Notes: a model not told the origin generated them from the sequence alone. A stretch of 27,871 nt of DNA from DASQDT01 sp036380435 (GCA_036380435.1 DASVES010000007.1:1-27871), one strand, 5' to 3'; positions 14,088 through 21,494 are shown, counted from the first letter of the stretch. A program made the numbers and translations.

Positions 14088-14957
14088 ATGTCAACTGAGG
14101 CGAACGAAGCGAAGAGTGCGGCCGTCGCCGCGCCGAAGCCGGAGGCGGGCGCCGTGGCGAAGGAGGCCCCGACCGAGCAGCAGAAGTCGGAGCCGGGCGT
14201 GCCCCGTCGGTTCCTGCCGGGGCAGACCGTGTGCAACGAGAAGAATGAGAAGGGCAAGCTCTGCAACGGCCATCTCAAGCAGATGAGCACGCAGCACGCC
14301 TCGCAGGTGCATCTGCGCGGCGACGACTCGTTGCACAAGTGTCAGACCTGCGGCGCGCTCTACATGGGGCCGCCACAGGGCCACGTCCGCGACACGCGCA
14401 AGCAGGAGCGATTCGTCGAGCGCGAACTCGCCGCCATCCTTCAGGCCGCCGGCGGCACGCTCCCCGCATACGACTACCCGACGGGCAGCCAGCACGCACC
14501 CGTCGCCACGCGCCGCGCCGTCAAGCCGGCGGCGGCGACGGCCACAGCCGCGACGAATCCCGCCACAGCGGCGGCGGAAACGAAGCCGCCCGCGCCCGCC
14601 GGCGAGACGCCCGAACAGAAGAAGGCCCGCCTCATCGCCGAGCACAAGGCGAAGCTCGCCGCGAAGCAGGCCGGCGCGCCGCCAGCCGCCGCGACCGCGA
14701 CGGACAAACCCGCGCCGCCGGCAGAGACAGCCGCGCCGCCGCCCTCGCCCACCGCCGGCACGGACTCATCGTCTGAGGCCGACAGTCACCGCCCCGCCGC
14801 CGAGGCGCAGGCCGCGACGGGTCAGGCGTCGGCCGCGCCCATGAGTCCGGCGGCCGCCACCGCCTCACCCGCCGCCGGCGCCGAAACGGTCGCCGACCTC
14901 GCGCCCGAAGCCTCGACCGAACTCACCCCCGGCGCGCCGAAGGACGAAAGCAAGTAG
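14088..14957 (+). CDS. Zinc-ribbon-like protein with long Ala/Pro-rich tail, unknown function
   Basis: A 289-residue protein without signal peptide. After a 40-residue Ala/Glu-rich start comes a compact segment with Cys49, Cys59, Cys85 and Cys88 (TVCNEK, KLCNGHL, HKCQTCGALYMGP), which looks like a zinc ribbon, followed by a charged helix (DTRKQERFVERELAAIL). From about residue 145 the chain is low complexity: Ala, Pro, Thr and Glu, with one charged helix ETPEQKKARLIAEHKAKLAA. I do not recognise the family. The ATG has only GGAGC at a distance of about 14 bases. The low-complexity half is likely disordered; the zinc role is inferred from cysteine spacing alone. Confidence 0.7.
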   Translation: MSTEANEAKSAAVAAPKPEAGAVAKEAPTEQQKSEPGVPRRFLPGQTVCNEKNEKGKLCNGHLKQMSTQHASQVHLRGDDSLHKCQTCGALYMGPPQGHVRDTRKQERFVERELAAILQAAGGTLPAYDYPTGSQHAPVATRRAVKPAAATATAATNPATAAAETKPPAPAGETPEQKKARLIAEHKAKLAAKQAGAPPAAATATDKPAPPAETAAPPPSPTAGTDSSSEADSHRPAAEAQAATGQASAAPMSPAAATASPAAGAETVADLAPEASTELTPGAPKDESK

Positions 14958-14958
14958 T

Positions 14959-14980
14959 GACGGACGCGCCTGCGTCCGTC
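14959..14980 (+). terminator. Short hairpin just after the zinc-ribbon gene
   Basis: GACGGACGC (14959-14967) pairs perfectly with GCGTCCGTC (14972-14980) around GCCT, overlapping the base after the stop. Only TAACTT follows, so termination alone would be weak. Confidence 0.5.
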
Positions 14981-15011
14981 TAACTTCCAGAACAACTCAC
15001 TTCTAAAAACG

Positions 15012-15047
15012 AAAGCGCGTGGAACCCCGTCGAGTTCCACGCGCTTT
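15012..15047. terminator. Terminator between convergent genes
   Basis: A perfect 14-bp stem (15012-15025 with 15034-15047) from AAAGCGCG to CGCGCTTT encloses an 8-base loop. TTT follows on the plus strand and CGTTTTTAGAA on the minus strand, so it serves the GHMP kinase gene best and possibly both genes. Confidence 0.85.
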
Positions 15048-15068
15048 GACGTTTCAACACAGGCCCTC

Positions 15069-16076
15069 TCAGCTTTCGCGCACCGTCAGCCCGTCACGCG
15101 CGAAGCTCCACTTCAAAACTTCCGCGCCTTCTTCCTGCGCCAGCGCGCGCTCGACCGACTCGCGCGCGCCCTCGGTACAGAGGAAGGCGATGCAGCCGCC
15201 GCCGCCCGCGCCGCACACCTTCGCCGCCTCCGCTCCGTTCGCCAGAGCTTTCTCGACGAGCGCCTCCATCTGCGGCGTGGTGATGTTCGGGGCGAGGCGC
15301 TTGCGGTTGGGGTAGGCGGCGCGCATGATCTCGCCCGCCCGCCGGAAGTCGTTCGCGCCCAAAGCCTCGCGCATCGCGCGGCCGGCGTCGCGGATGCCCT
15401 CGAAGAGTTGGAAGATGACGGGGTCGCCGTCGATGTGGCTCTTGGTCACCTCCCAGTTGTTGATCCCCGACATCCGCGGCTCGCCCGTGTAGCAGATGAC
15501 GATGCGGTCTTCGAGCGCCGCGGCGTCCACGTCGAGCGCCTCGCGGCGGACGCCGTCGGCGCGGAAGTGGATGGCGTTGGCGCCGCCGTGGAAAGCGCCG
15601 TAGTAGTCCTGAAAGCCGGCGGGGACGCGGATCACCGTGGTCTCCACGTTGGCGGCGAGCATGATGAACTTCTCCTCGGGATAGCGATTCCCGACGAGGC
15701 GGTTTAAGGCCCCGATGCAGGCGATGGCGAGCGCGCTCGACCCGCCGAGGCCCGCGCCGGCCGGCGCCATGCCTTCGGCGATGAGGTGGAACCCGGTCTC
15801 GGGCTTGAAGAAGTGGACGAGCTTGGCGATCAGCTCCAGACGCTCTTCGTGGGCGAGTTGCTCGATGTCGGCGAGGCGCGTGTCGTAGGAGACCTGTCGG
15901 TCGCGCGACTCGAGGATGACGCGGTCGTCGTCGCGCGTCTCGATGCGGCAACGCGCGTAGAGGGAGATGGCGAAGTTGACCGTGGTCGCGCCGGGATGGA
16001 ACAGGTAGAGCGGCCAGATGTCGATGGTGCCCCCGGCCAGATCGACGCGCGTCGGTGCGGTGGATTCGATAATCAT
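15069..16076 (-). CDS. GHMP-family sugar kinase (heptose-7-phosphate-kinase-like)
   Basis: A 335-residue ATP-dependent small-molecule kinase. Seen: N-terminal substrate region APTRVDLAGGTIDIWP (7-22), the ATP-binding loop PAGAGLGGSSALA (105-117), and the C-terminal GHMP motif KVCGAGGGGCIAFL. The opening RVDLAGGTID and length resemble D-glycero-D-manno-heptose 7-phosphate kinases and related galactokinase-like enzymes, but the sugar is not certain; no heptose or LPS genes are adjacent. The ATG at 16076 gives the family start; no strong ribosome site is seen. A GTGATRA hairpin lies directly upstream, separating it from the DedA gene on the same strand. Confidence 0.87.
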   Translation of the reverse strand: MIIESTAPTRVDLAGGTIDIWPLYLFHPGATTVNFAISLYARCRIETRDDDRVILESRDRQVSYDTRLADIEQLAHEERLELIAKLVHFFKPETGFHLIAEGMAPAGAGLGGSSALAIACIGALNRLVGNRYPEEKFIMLAANVETTVIRVPAGFQDYYGAFHGGANAIHFRADGVRREALDVDAAALEDRIVICYTGEPRMSGINNWEVTKSHIDGDPVIFQLFEGIRDAGRAMREALGANDFRRAGEIMRAAYPNRKRLAPNITTPQMEALVEKALANGAEAAKVCGAGGGGCIAFLCTEGARESVERALAQEEGAEVLKWSFARDGLTVRES

Positions 16077-16083
16077 AACGAGA

Positions 16084-16167
16084 GTGATAAGTGATGAGTG
16101 GTGAGTGATAAGAAAGAGATAAGAGGCGCCTGCCTTTTCTTATCACTCATCACTCATCACTCATCAC
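16084..16167. repeat. Four-heptad hairpin, GTGATRA family, copy 2
   Basis: Left arm 16084-16113 (GTGATAA, GTGATGA, GTGGTGA, GTGATAA plus GA) pairs with the right arm 16138-16167. The right-arm heptamers are one TTATCAC and three TCATCAC. It fills the gap between the kinase and DedA genes, eight bases before the kinase start and eight after the DedA stop. Confidence 0.9.
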
Positions 16168-16174
16168 TATTCTT

Positions 16175-16900
16175 TCAGTCCCCTTCCGTCCTGCCGCGCT
16201 TTTTGGGCGGCTCCTTGCGGCGCGCGAGCGTGGCGGGGAGGTGTTCTTGTAGCTCCTCTTTGATTTCGTGAATCTTGTCTTCGGCCGCCTGTTCGAGCTT
16301 CTGAATCGTGGCCGGGTCGGCCTCCTCGACCTTCTTCGACAGCCAGTAGCGTTCGACGAGGTAGAACCCGACGACGCCGACGGCGACGATCACCAGCAGA
16401 CCGATGCCGAGGTTGTGGAAGTCGCCGATTAGGTTGTAGATGGCGCTGTGGAAGAAGTAGCCGACGCCGGCCAAAGTTACCACCCACACGAAGCAACTCG
16501 CAAACGAGAGCAGGAGGAAGCGCAAGTAGGGCATGTGGACGACGCCGTAGAAGATGCACGACGCCCACCTCAGCCCGTAGGTGTACTTTGAGAGGAAGAT
16601 GGAGAGCGGGCCGAAGGTGTCCATGAGGCGTTCGAGTCGGGGCCGCGCCGCGCGGTAGAAGCGGTACTCGCTCACCCCCGTGCGCGCCCCGCGCCCGAGG
16701 AAGTAGGCGATGTTGTCGCTGGCGACGCCGCCGAGCGTGCCGGCGAGGAGCACCATCCCGAAGCTGTAGTCGCCGAACACCTGCCCGTGCGCCAGCACCC
16801 CGGCCAAAAGCAGCGTGATGTCGCCCTCGACCATCGTCAGAAAGAAGATGGCCCACGGCCCGTAGCGCCCCACCAGCTCGTTGAAGAACTCCAGATCCAT
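16175..16900 (-). CDS. DedA-family (VTT domain) inner-membrane protein
   Basis: A 241-residue membrane protein of the DedA/SNARE-associated (VTT) family, implicated in lipid scrambling or transport and envelope homeostasis. Seen: an N-terminal re-entrant-like region FLTMVEGDITLLLAGVLAHGQV (20-41), GTLGGVASDNIAYFLGRG (54-71), the family core FLSKYTYGLRWASCIFYG, and two C-terminal spans (about 125-150 and 165-185). The family Arg in the core loop is Lys here (SKYTYG). A 55-residue charged cytoplasmic tail (KKVEEADP... to KKRGRTEGD) extends beyond the usual length. The ATG at 16900 fits; longer frames run into the adjacent repeat and are artefacts. Confidence 0.88.
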   Translation of the reverse strand: MDLEFFNELVGRYGPWAIFFLTMVEGDITLLLAGVLAHGQVFGDYSFGMVLLAGTLGGVASDNIAYFLGRGARTGVSEYRFYRAARPRLERLMDTFGPLSIFLSKYTYGLRWASCIFYGVVHMPYLRFLLLSFASCFVWVVTLAGVGYFFHSAIYNLIGDFHNLGIGLLVIVAVGVVGFYLVERYWLSKKVEEADPATIQKLEQAAEDKIHEIKEELQEHLPATLARRKEPPKKRGRTEGD

Positions 16901-16910
16901 TTGAAAGCGG

Positions 16911-16984
16911 GTGATAAGTGATGAGTGATAAGTGATGAGAAAATCCTGTTTCCCACTTATCACTTATCACTTATCACTTATCAC
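16911..16984. repeat. Four-heptad hairpin, GTGATRA family, copy 3
   Basis: The left arm 16911-16940 alternates GTGATAA and GTGATGA; the right arm 16954-16984 is four identical CACTTAT heptamers plus CACC. The right arm contains the last three codons and the stop of the uspA-like gene (16974-16985). Confidence 0.92.
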
Positions 16985-17432
16985 CTTGAGTGGGTTTGAC
17001 GACGAGCACGGGGCAGTGGGCGTAGCGGACGACCGACTCGGCGGTCGAGCCGAAGAGGATGCGCCCCAGCCCCGTGCGCCCGTGTGACGAGATGACGATC
17101 AGGTCGGCGCCGCGCTCCTTCGCCACCCTGACGATCTCCGAGGCCGGCTCGCCATGGGCGATCACCTCCTCAACATCGAGGCCCTCGCACTCGGCGGTGC
17201 GCGCCAGTTTCGGCAGCTCGCGCGTGGCTGAGTCCTCCAGTCGCTCGCTGATGTCCGCGAGCGGCAGCGGCTCGGCCACGGGCGACCACCCCACGGCCGG
17301 CACCACCGTCTCGACGACGTGCAGGCACAGCAGACGCGCCCCCGCCTGACGCGCGAACTGCGCCGCCACGGGCACGGCGTGGGCCGCGCATTCGCTGAAG
17401 TCAGTGGGCAGCAGAATGGTACGAAGGTTCAT
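16974..17432 (-). CDS. Universal stress protein, UspA family
   Basis: A 152-residue cytoplasmic protein with the single Usp domain of usual length. It opens with the family strand TILLPTDFSE (5-14) and ends with the ATP-binding motif G-2x-G-9x-G-S/T: SHGRTGLGRILFGST, with Gly118, Gly121 and Gly128-Ser129 (first gap two residues, second six by strict count, still the typical ATP-binding version). Such proteins are ATP-binding stress regulators. The final three codons (Gly-Asp-Lys) and the TGA stop are made from repeat heptamers of the GTGATRA hairpin, so the natural C-terminus was probably altered by the element. A TYAGAGG hairpin lies upstream of the start. Confidence 0.9.
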   Translation of the reverse strand: MNLRTILLPTDFSECAAHAVPVAAQFARQAGARLLCLHVVETVVPAVGWSPVAEPLPLADISERLEDSATRELPKLARTAECEGLDVEEVIAHGEPASEIVRVAKERGADLIVISSHGRTGLGRILFGSTAESVVRYAHCPVLVVKPTQGDK

Positions 17433-17440
17433 AACGGCCA

Positions 17441-17524
17441 GAGAGGTTAGAGGTTAGAGGTTAGAGGTCAGTAGAAAGGCAATCCATCTGTTACTGACCT
17501 CTAACCTCTGACCTCTGACCTCTG
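17441..17524. repeat. Four-heptad hairpin, TYAGAGG family, copy 3
   Basis: Arms 17441-17473 and 17492-17524 (33 bases each) pair with few mismatches around an 18-base loop containing GCAATCC. The left arm is mostly TTAGAGG, the right arm a mix of the TTAGAGG and TCAGAGG forms. It lies between the divergent uspA-like and ROK genes. Confidence 0.9.
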
Positions 17525-17561
17525 CCCTTCGGCGCGTAATTCTACACGCAAGAGGAGTTGT

Positions 17562-17592
17562 TTGACAGTCCCGCGCCAGCGTGTGCTACCAT
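17562..17592 (+). promoter_or_regulatory. Possible promoter for the ROK gene
   Basis: A consensus TTGACA (17562-17567) is followed after 19 bases by TACCAT (17587-17592). The -35 box is perfect, the spacing long and the -10 weak, so this is tentative. The leader would be about 65 nt. Confidence 0.35.
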
Positions 17593-17664
17593 CCACACCA
17601 AACGGATTCGCCCGAGCGGTCGCGAGGTTCCAGCGAAGCGACGAAGCGAAAGGCCCCTGACGCT

Positions 17665-18627
17665 ATGACTACCCCTCCCGCAGCCTCGACACAGAACTAC
17701 GTCGGCGTCGAAGTGTCGGGCGCGACGCTGCGCGCGGCGCTCGTCTCGGCGACGGGCGAGGTGCTGGGGCGACGCGAGGCGGCGCTGGAGCGCGACGGCG
17801 TCGCGGCGCAGGTCGCGCGCGCGGCCTCGGAGCTGCGCGGAGAGTCCGAAGGCTCGGGCACGGTCGCCGGCATCGGCATCGGACTGCCCGGCCTCGTCAA
17901 CCCCGCGACCGGCAACGTCGTCATCTCGACCGATCTGCCCGCCCTCGCGCGCGGCGACCTGCGTACCGAGGTGGAAAAGGCCACCGGACTGCCGGCGCTG
18001 CTGGAGAACGACGCCAACGCCGCCGCCTACGGCGAGTACCTCGCCGGGGCGGGGCGCGGCAGCCGACACATGTTCTACATCACCATCGGCCTCGGCATCG
18101 GCGGCGCCTTCATCTTCGACGGGCGCATCTGGCGCGGGGCATCGGGCCTTGCCGGCGAGTTCGGCCACATCACCATCGACCCCGAGGGCGAGGAGTGCGC
18201 CTGCGGTAACACGGGCTGTCTGGAGACGGTGGCCTCCGCCCCCAACATCGTCCGCCGCACGCACGACCGGCTCTTCCGCGACAACACCTCGTCGCTCTCG
18301 CGTCTGGCCTTAAACCGCGACTTCGCCGCCTCCGACATCGCCCGCGAGGCCACCGCCGGCGACGACTTCGCCCGCCTCATGATCGAGCGCACCGGCCGCT
18401 ACATCGGCACCGGCATCGCCGCCGTCATCAACCTCCTCAGCGTCGAGCGCATCGTCTTAGGCGGCGGCGTGATGGAGGCCGGCGCGCTCATCCTCGACCC
18501 CATCATCCGCGAGGCCGGCCGACGCTCCTTCCAGCCCTGCTTCGAAGCCACACAGATCGTCGCCGCTTCCCTCGGCCCCGACGCCGTCCCCGTCGGCGCC
18601 GCCCTCCTCGCCCGCGCCGCCTCCTGA
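17665..18627 (+). CDS. ROK-family sugar kinase (glucokinase-like)
   Basis: A 320-residue cytoplasmic kinase. Seen: GIGIGLPGLVNPATG (70-84), catalytic-base motif LLENDANAAAYGE with Asp116, the ATP region ITIGLGIGGAFIFDG, and the ROK zinc motif GEFGH...CACGNTGCLE with His168, Cys178, Cys180 and Cys185. There is no N-terminal helix-turn-helix, so it is a kinase and not a NagC/XylR-type repressor. The first nucleotide-binding strand is unusual: VGVEVSGATLRAALV, where the family normally has D-x-G-G-T; Glu and Ser replace Asp and Gly. The sugar is most likely glucose or a related hexose, by family only. The start at 17665 is chosen from the domain; no clear ribosome site. Confidence 0.88.
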   Translation: MTTPPAASTQNYVGVEVSGATLRAALVSATGEVLGRREAALERDGVAAQVARAASELRGESEGSGTVAGIGIGLPGLVNPATGNVVISTDLPALARGDLRTEVEKATGLPALLENDANAAAYGEYLAGAGRGSRHMFYITIGLGIGGAFIFDGRIWRGASGLAGEFGHITIDPEGEECACGNTGCLETVASAPNIVRRTHDRLFRDNTSSLSRLALNRDFAASDIAREATAGDDFARLMIERTGRYIGTGIAAVINLLSVERIVLGGGVMEAGALILDPIIREAGRRSFQPCFEATQIVAASLGPDAVPVGAALLARAAS

Positions 18628-18690
18628 AGCGCCAGACAACTTGACGGTTCAGAGCGCGTGCGCCAGCAGCCTGTTGCCTGGGCTCTTTTG

Positions 18691-19515
18691 ATGAACCTGA
18701 CGACTCCGAGACGAAAACTCCCTCCCGCCGTTCTGCTGTTTGTCCTCGCGGCCTCGGCACTCGCGCCGGTTGGCTGTCAAAAGCCGCCGCGCGAGAGTGG
18801 CGCGCGCCCGCAGAAGAAGGCCACGCCGGATCAATCGGCGCTCTTAGAGCAAATCTTCCAGAAGTACACGGAGGCGGTGGGCGGCGAGGAAGCCATCGAC
18901 CGCGTGGAGAGCTACGCGCTCAAGGGCGCGTTCCAGATGACGGGCAGCGAACTGACGCTGCCCGTCGAAATCTTCGTCAAGAAGCCGGACATGACGTTGA
19001 TGGTGATCGAGGTGCCGCGCGTCGGCCGGATCAGACGCGGGGTGAGCGCCGAGGGGGGCTGGGTCCAGACGCCCTTCGCGGTCGTCTCCACCGAAGAGAG
19101 CCCCGGCGAGATCGTCGAGGTCGAGCGGGATCACGATATCTATCAGGCGGGCCGGATCAGGCGACTGTACCGGGAGGTGAAACTGGAGGGTCAGGCGCGA
19201 CTCAAGGGGCGCGACGTGTACGTGGTCGAGGGCAAGGCGGACAAGGGGCCGGCGGAAAAGATGCTCTTCGACAAGGAGACGGGCCTGCTCCTGCGTTGGG
19301 ACATCGTGCGGCGGCCTCCGGGCAAACCGACGGTCTTCGCACGGGTCTACCTCGACGATTACAGAGATGTCGGCGGCGTCAGGGTGCCCTTCACGATCCG
19401 CTACTTTTTCGAGCCGCGAGAGTTTACCCTCCGGCTCAACGACGTGCGGCATAACGTCCCGCTCGATGATTCGATGTTCGCCAAGCCCGCGGCCCGCGCC
19501 GGGGGGCGCGATTAG
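18691..19515 (+). CDS. Probable lipoprotein with LolA-like fold
   Basis: A 274-residue exported protein. After a basic start the hydrophobic core AVLLFVLAASALAPVGC leads to a cysteine near residue 29 (PVGC), an imperfect lipobox. A short Lys/Gln-rich linker precedes a domain that opens with YTEAVGGEEAIDRVESYALKG and continues with paired strands (LPVEIFVKKPDMTLMVIEVP, YVVEGKADKG, FDKETGLLLRWDI). This pattern is that of acidobacterial proteins related to outer-membrane lipoprotein-sorting (LolA/COG2834-like) beta-sheets that bind lipids; ligand unknown. The ATG at 18691 gives the signal peptide. A strong terminator follows at 19567-19605, so the gene ends its own unit, 63 bases behind the ROK gene. 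Confidence 0.72.
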   Translation: MNLTTPRRKLPPAVLLFVLAASALAPVGCQKPPRESGARPQKKATPDQSALLEQIFQKYTEAVGGEEAIDRVESYALKGAFQMTGSELTLPVEIFVKKPDMTLMVIEVPRVGRIRRGVSAEGGWVQTPFAVVSTEESPGEIVEVERDHDIYQAGRIRRLYREVKLEGQARLKGRDVYVVEGKADKGPAEKMLFDKETGLLLRWDIVRRPPGKPTVFARVYLDDYRDVGGVRVPFTIRYFFEPREFTLRLNDVRHNVPLDDSMFAKPAARAGGRD

Positions 19516-19566
19516 CCTCACCCGCGCTGAGAGTCGCCGCATTTAAGCCATTGAGTTATCTCATCG

Positions 19567-19605
19567 CGCCCGGCCGTTCTTCTCCGACCGGGCGTTTTAT
19601 TTATT
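19567..19605 (+). terminator. Intrinsic terminator after the LolA-like gene
   Basis: A GC-rich stem (CGCCCGGCCG 19567-19576 with CGACCGGGCG 19585-19594, one mismatch) is followed directly by TTTTATTTATT. Confidence 0.85.
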
Positions 19606-19612
19606 TGAATGT

Positions 19613-19640
19613 GCGTGCGGTTTCGCGCCCGTTTTGTTAT
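19613..19640. repeat. 28-bp direct repeat, left copy
   Basis: This 28-base block, beginning GCGTGCGGTTTCGCGCCC and ending GTTTTGTTAT, recurs identically at 21204-21231. It ends 64 bases before the HTTM start codon. Confidence 0.9.
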
Positions 19641-19704
19641 TTTGTGACGACGCCGCTCTTGATGCCGCGTTAGCCTCGCGCGTTCGTGCCGTCATAATCG
19701 CCGC

Positions 19705-21171
19705 TTGCTCTCTGCGACCATCCCAAGCGTGAAGAACGTCGCTGAACTTTTCAGACTCGACTACCGCTCACTCGCGCTCTACCGTGTGTTGCTGGGCTGC
19801 GTGCTGCTCTACGACATCGCGGCGCGCGCGCTGGAGGTGGCGGCGTTCTACACGGACGGGGGCGTGCTGCCGCGGGCGCCGCTCGTCGAGCAGTTCCAGA
19901 GCGAGTGGAGTTGGAGCCTGCACCTGCTGAGCGGGGCGTCGGCGGTGCAGTACGTTTTGTTCGCGCTCGCGGCCGTCGGCGCGCTGGCCCTCATCGTCGG
20001 GTACAGGACGCGGGTCGCGACGCTCGTCTCGCTCGTCCTCCTGATTTCTCTCCACAACCGGAATCCGCTGGTGTTGAGTTCGAGCGACCAGTTGATGCGG
20101 GTGCTGCTGTTCTGGACTCTGTTCCTGCCCGTGGGCGCGGCCTACTCGTTTGATCGGGCGCGCAAAGGGGCGGCGGCGGCGGCGTTGTCGCGCCCATCGA
20201 ACGCGTCCGTGGGCACAGCCGCCTTCATCCTGCAAATCTGTCTGGTCTACTGGTTCACGGCGGCGCTCAAGTCCGACCGCGCGTGGTGGCACGAGGGGAG
20301 CGCGCTCTACTACGCCTTCAACATCGACTACCTGACGACCGACCTCGGGCGCGTGATGCTCACCTTCCCCGGCGCCTTGCGCGCGCTCTCGTACCTCTCC
20401 ATCTGGCTGGAGGCGGTGGGGCCGGCGCTGCTCTTCTTCCCGCGCAAAAACGGCGCGATACGAACGGCGGTCGTCTTCGCGTTCATCCTCTTCCACCTGT
20501 GCATGACTCCTTTCCTCACGCTCGGCACTTTCCCCTTCGTGTGCGCGGCGATGTGGAGCAGCCTGCTGCCCGCGGAGTTCTGGGAACGTGTCGGGAAGAA
20601 TTTCGGGCGTCTCGATGGGTGGGCGGCCCGGTCGGGCGCGCCGGCAGTCGCGCGCACGCCCGCGTGGATGAACGTCGTGGCCGGGGTCTTCTTCGTCTAT
20701 GTCCTCTTCTGGAATTTCGGCCCCGTCACGGCGCAGCGCGTCGGCGTGCCGGCGCGGGTCGGTTGGATCGGACAGGTCACGGGGCTGGCGCAGGCTTGGA
20801 GGATGTTCTCGCCGGTGCCGAAGAAGGACGACGGCTGGTACGTCATCCCGGCGAAGCTCAGGGGCGGCGCCGAGGTAGACCTCTTCCGCAATGGCGCGCC
20901 CGTCGATTGGGCCAAGCCCGACTCGGTCGTGGCGCTCTACCCGAACTCTTACTGGCAGAAGTACACGGAGAACATCTGGCTGCGCGACTTCGCCAGCGCG
21001 CGCCTCCACTACGCGCGCTACCTCTGCCGCACCTGGAACGCCGCGCACGGCGGCGACGAAGAGCTACGCACCTTCGACATCGTCTACATGCGCGAGGACA
21101 CCCCCCCGCCCGGCCAACCCGTGCCCGTCGCCGAACCCGTCATCATCTGGCAACACGACTGCTTTAAATAA
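19705..21171 (+). CDS. HTTM-domain membrane protein (gamma-carboxylase-like)
   Basis: A 488-residue polytopic membrane protein. The N-terminal half has about six to eight hydrophobic spans, with the HTTM/vitamin-K-dependent-carboxylase-like pattern: an opening LFRLDYRSLALYRVLLGC, then ISLHNRNPLVLSSSDQLMRV, QICLVYWFTAALKS, a WHEGSALYYAFNIDY segment and FILFHLCMTPFL. A further span (about 318-336) is followed by a soluble C-terminal ~150 residues (WRMFSPVPKKDDGWYVI onwards). Lys204 in AALKSD is at the place of the catalytic base of the carboxylase family, but substrate and activity are unknown. The start is TTG at 19705 or GTG at 19729; no ribosome site decides. Exact 28-bp direct repeats flank the gene. 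Confidence 0.87.
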   Translation: MLSATIPSVKNVAELFRLDYRSLALYRVLLGCVLLYDIAARALEVAAFYTDGGVLPRAPLVEQFQSEWSWSLHLLSGASAVQYVLFALAAVGALALIVGYRTRVATLVSLVLLISLHNRNPLVLSSSDQLMRVLLFWTLFLPVGAAYSFDRARKGAAAAALSRPSNASVGTAAFILQICLVYWFTAALKSDRAWWHEGSALYYAFNIDYLTTDLGRVMLTFPGALRALSYLSIWLEAVGPALLFFPRKNGAIRTAVVFAFILFHLCMTPFLTLGTFPFVCAAMWSSLLPAEFWERVGKNFGRLDGWAARSGAPAVARTPAWMNVVAGVFFVYVLFWNFGPVTAQRVGVPARVGWIGQVTGLAQAWRMFSPVPKKDDGWYVIPAKLRGGAEVDLFRNGAPVDWAKPDSVVALYPNSYWQKYTENIWLRDFASARLHYARYLCRTWNAAHGGDEELRTFDIVYMREDTPPPGQPVPVAEPVIIWQHDCFK

Positions 21172-21203
21172 GCGCCCGCTCGTCACCGGCCGCAGTCTGG
21201 CGC

Positions 21204-21231
21204 GCGTGCGGTTTCGCGCCCGTTTTGTTAT
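21204..21231. repeat. 28-bp direct repeat, right copy
   Basis: Identical to 19613-19640. It lies 32 bases after the HTTM stop and ends 62 bases before the antitoxin start, nearly the same distance to a start codon as the left copy. Confidence 0.9.
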
Positions 21232-21293
21232 GTTAAGCGCGTGATTTCAGGCGGGATTGATTGTGTCTGGGCCTGATTTAAGGAGATTCAGCA

Positions 21294-21494
21294 GTGATCG
21301 ACGTAGAGCGACTGAAGATTCAATACGTTACCAATGAGGCCGGAGAAAAGACGGCCGTCATTCTGTCCATTGAAGAGTTCAAAGAACTCTTGGAAGACAT
21401 CGAAGACCTCGCGACGGCGGCCGAGCGGCGCGACGAGCCGACGGTCGCGCATGACGACGTGGTCACCGAGTTGAAGCGCGATGGACTCCTTTAG
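21294..21494 (+). CDS. RelB/Phd-like antitoxin
   Basis: A 66-residue acidic protein with the pattern of small antitoxins paired with RelE toxins: IQYVTNEAGEKTAVILSIEEFKELLEDIEDL, then AERRDEPTVAHDDVVTELKRDGLL. The first part would dimerise and bind DNA, the C-terminal helix would wrap the toxin. It starts with GTG; AAGGAGA (about eight bases upstream) fixes this start. It overlaps the toxin gene by 14 nt, and such pairs usually repress their own promoter, which may lie in or just after the 28-bp repeat at 21204-21231. Neutralising function is inferred from the pairing. Confidence 0.88.
   Translation: MIDVERLKIQYVTNEAGEKTAVILSIEEFKELLEDIEDLATAAERRDEPTVAHDDVVTELKRDGLL

Noticed and set aside
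10982..17524. Heptad arrays considered as CRISPR or telomere-like repeats
   Set aside because: Units are only 7 bases, without spacers, arranged as two inverted arms of four; likeness of CCTCTAA to telomere repeats is superficial.
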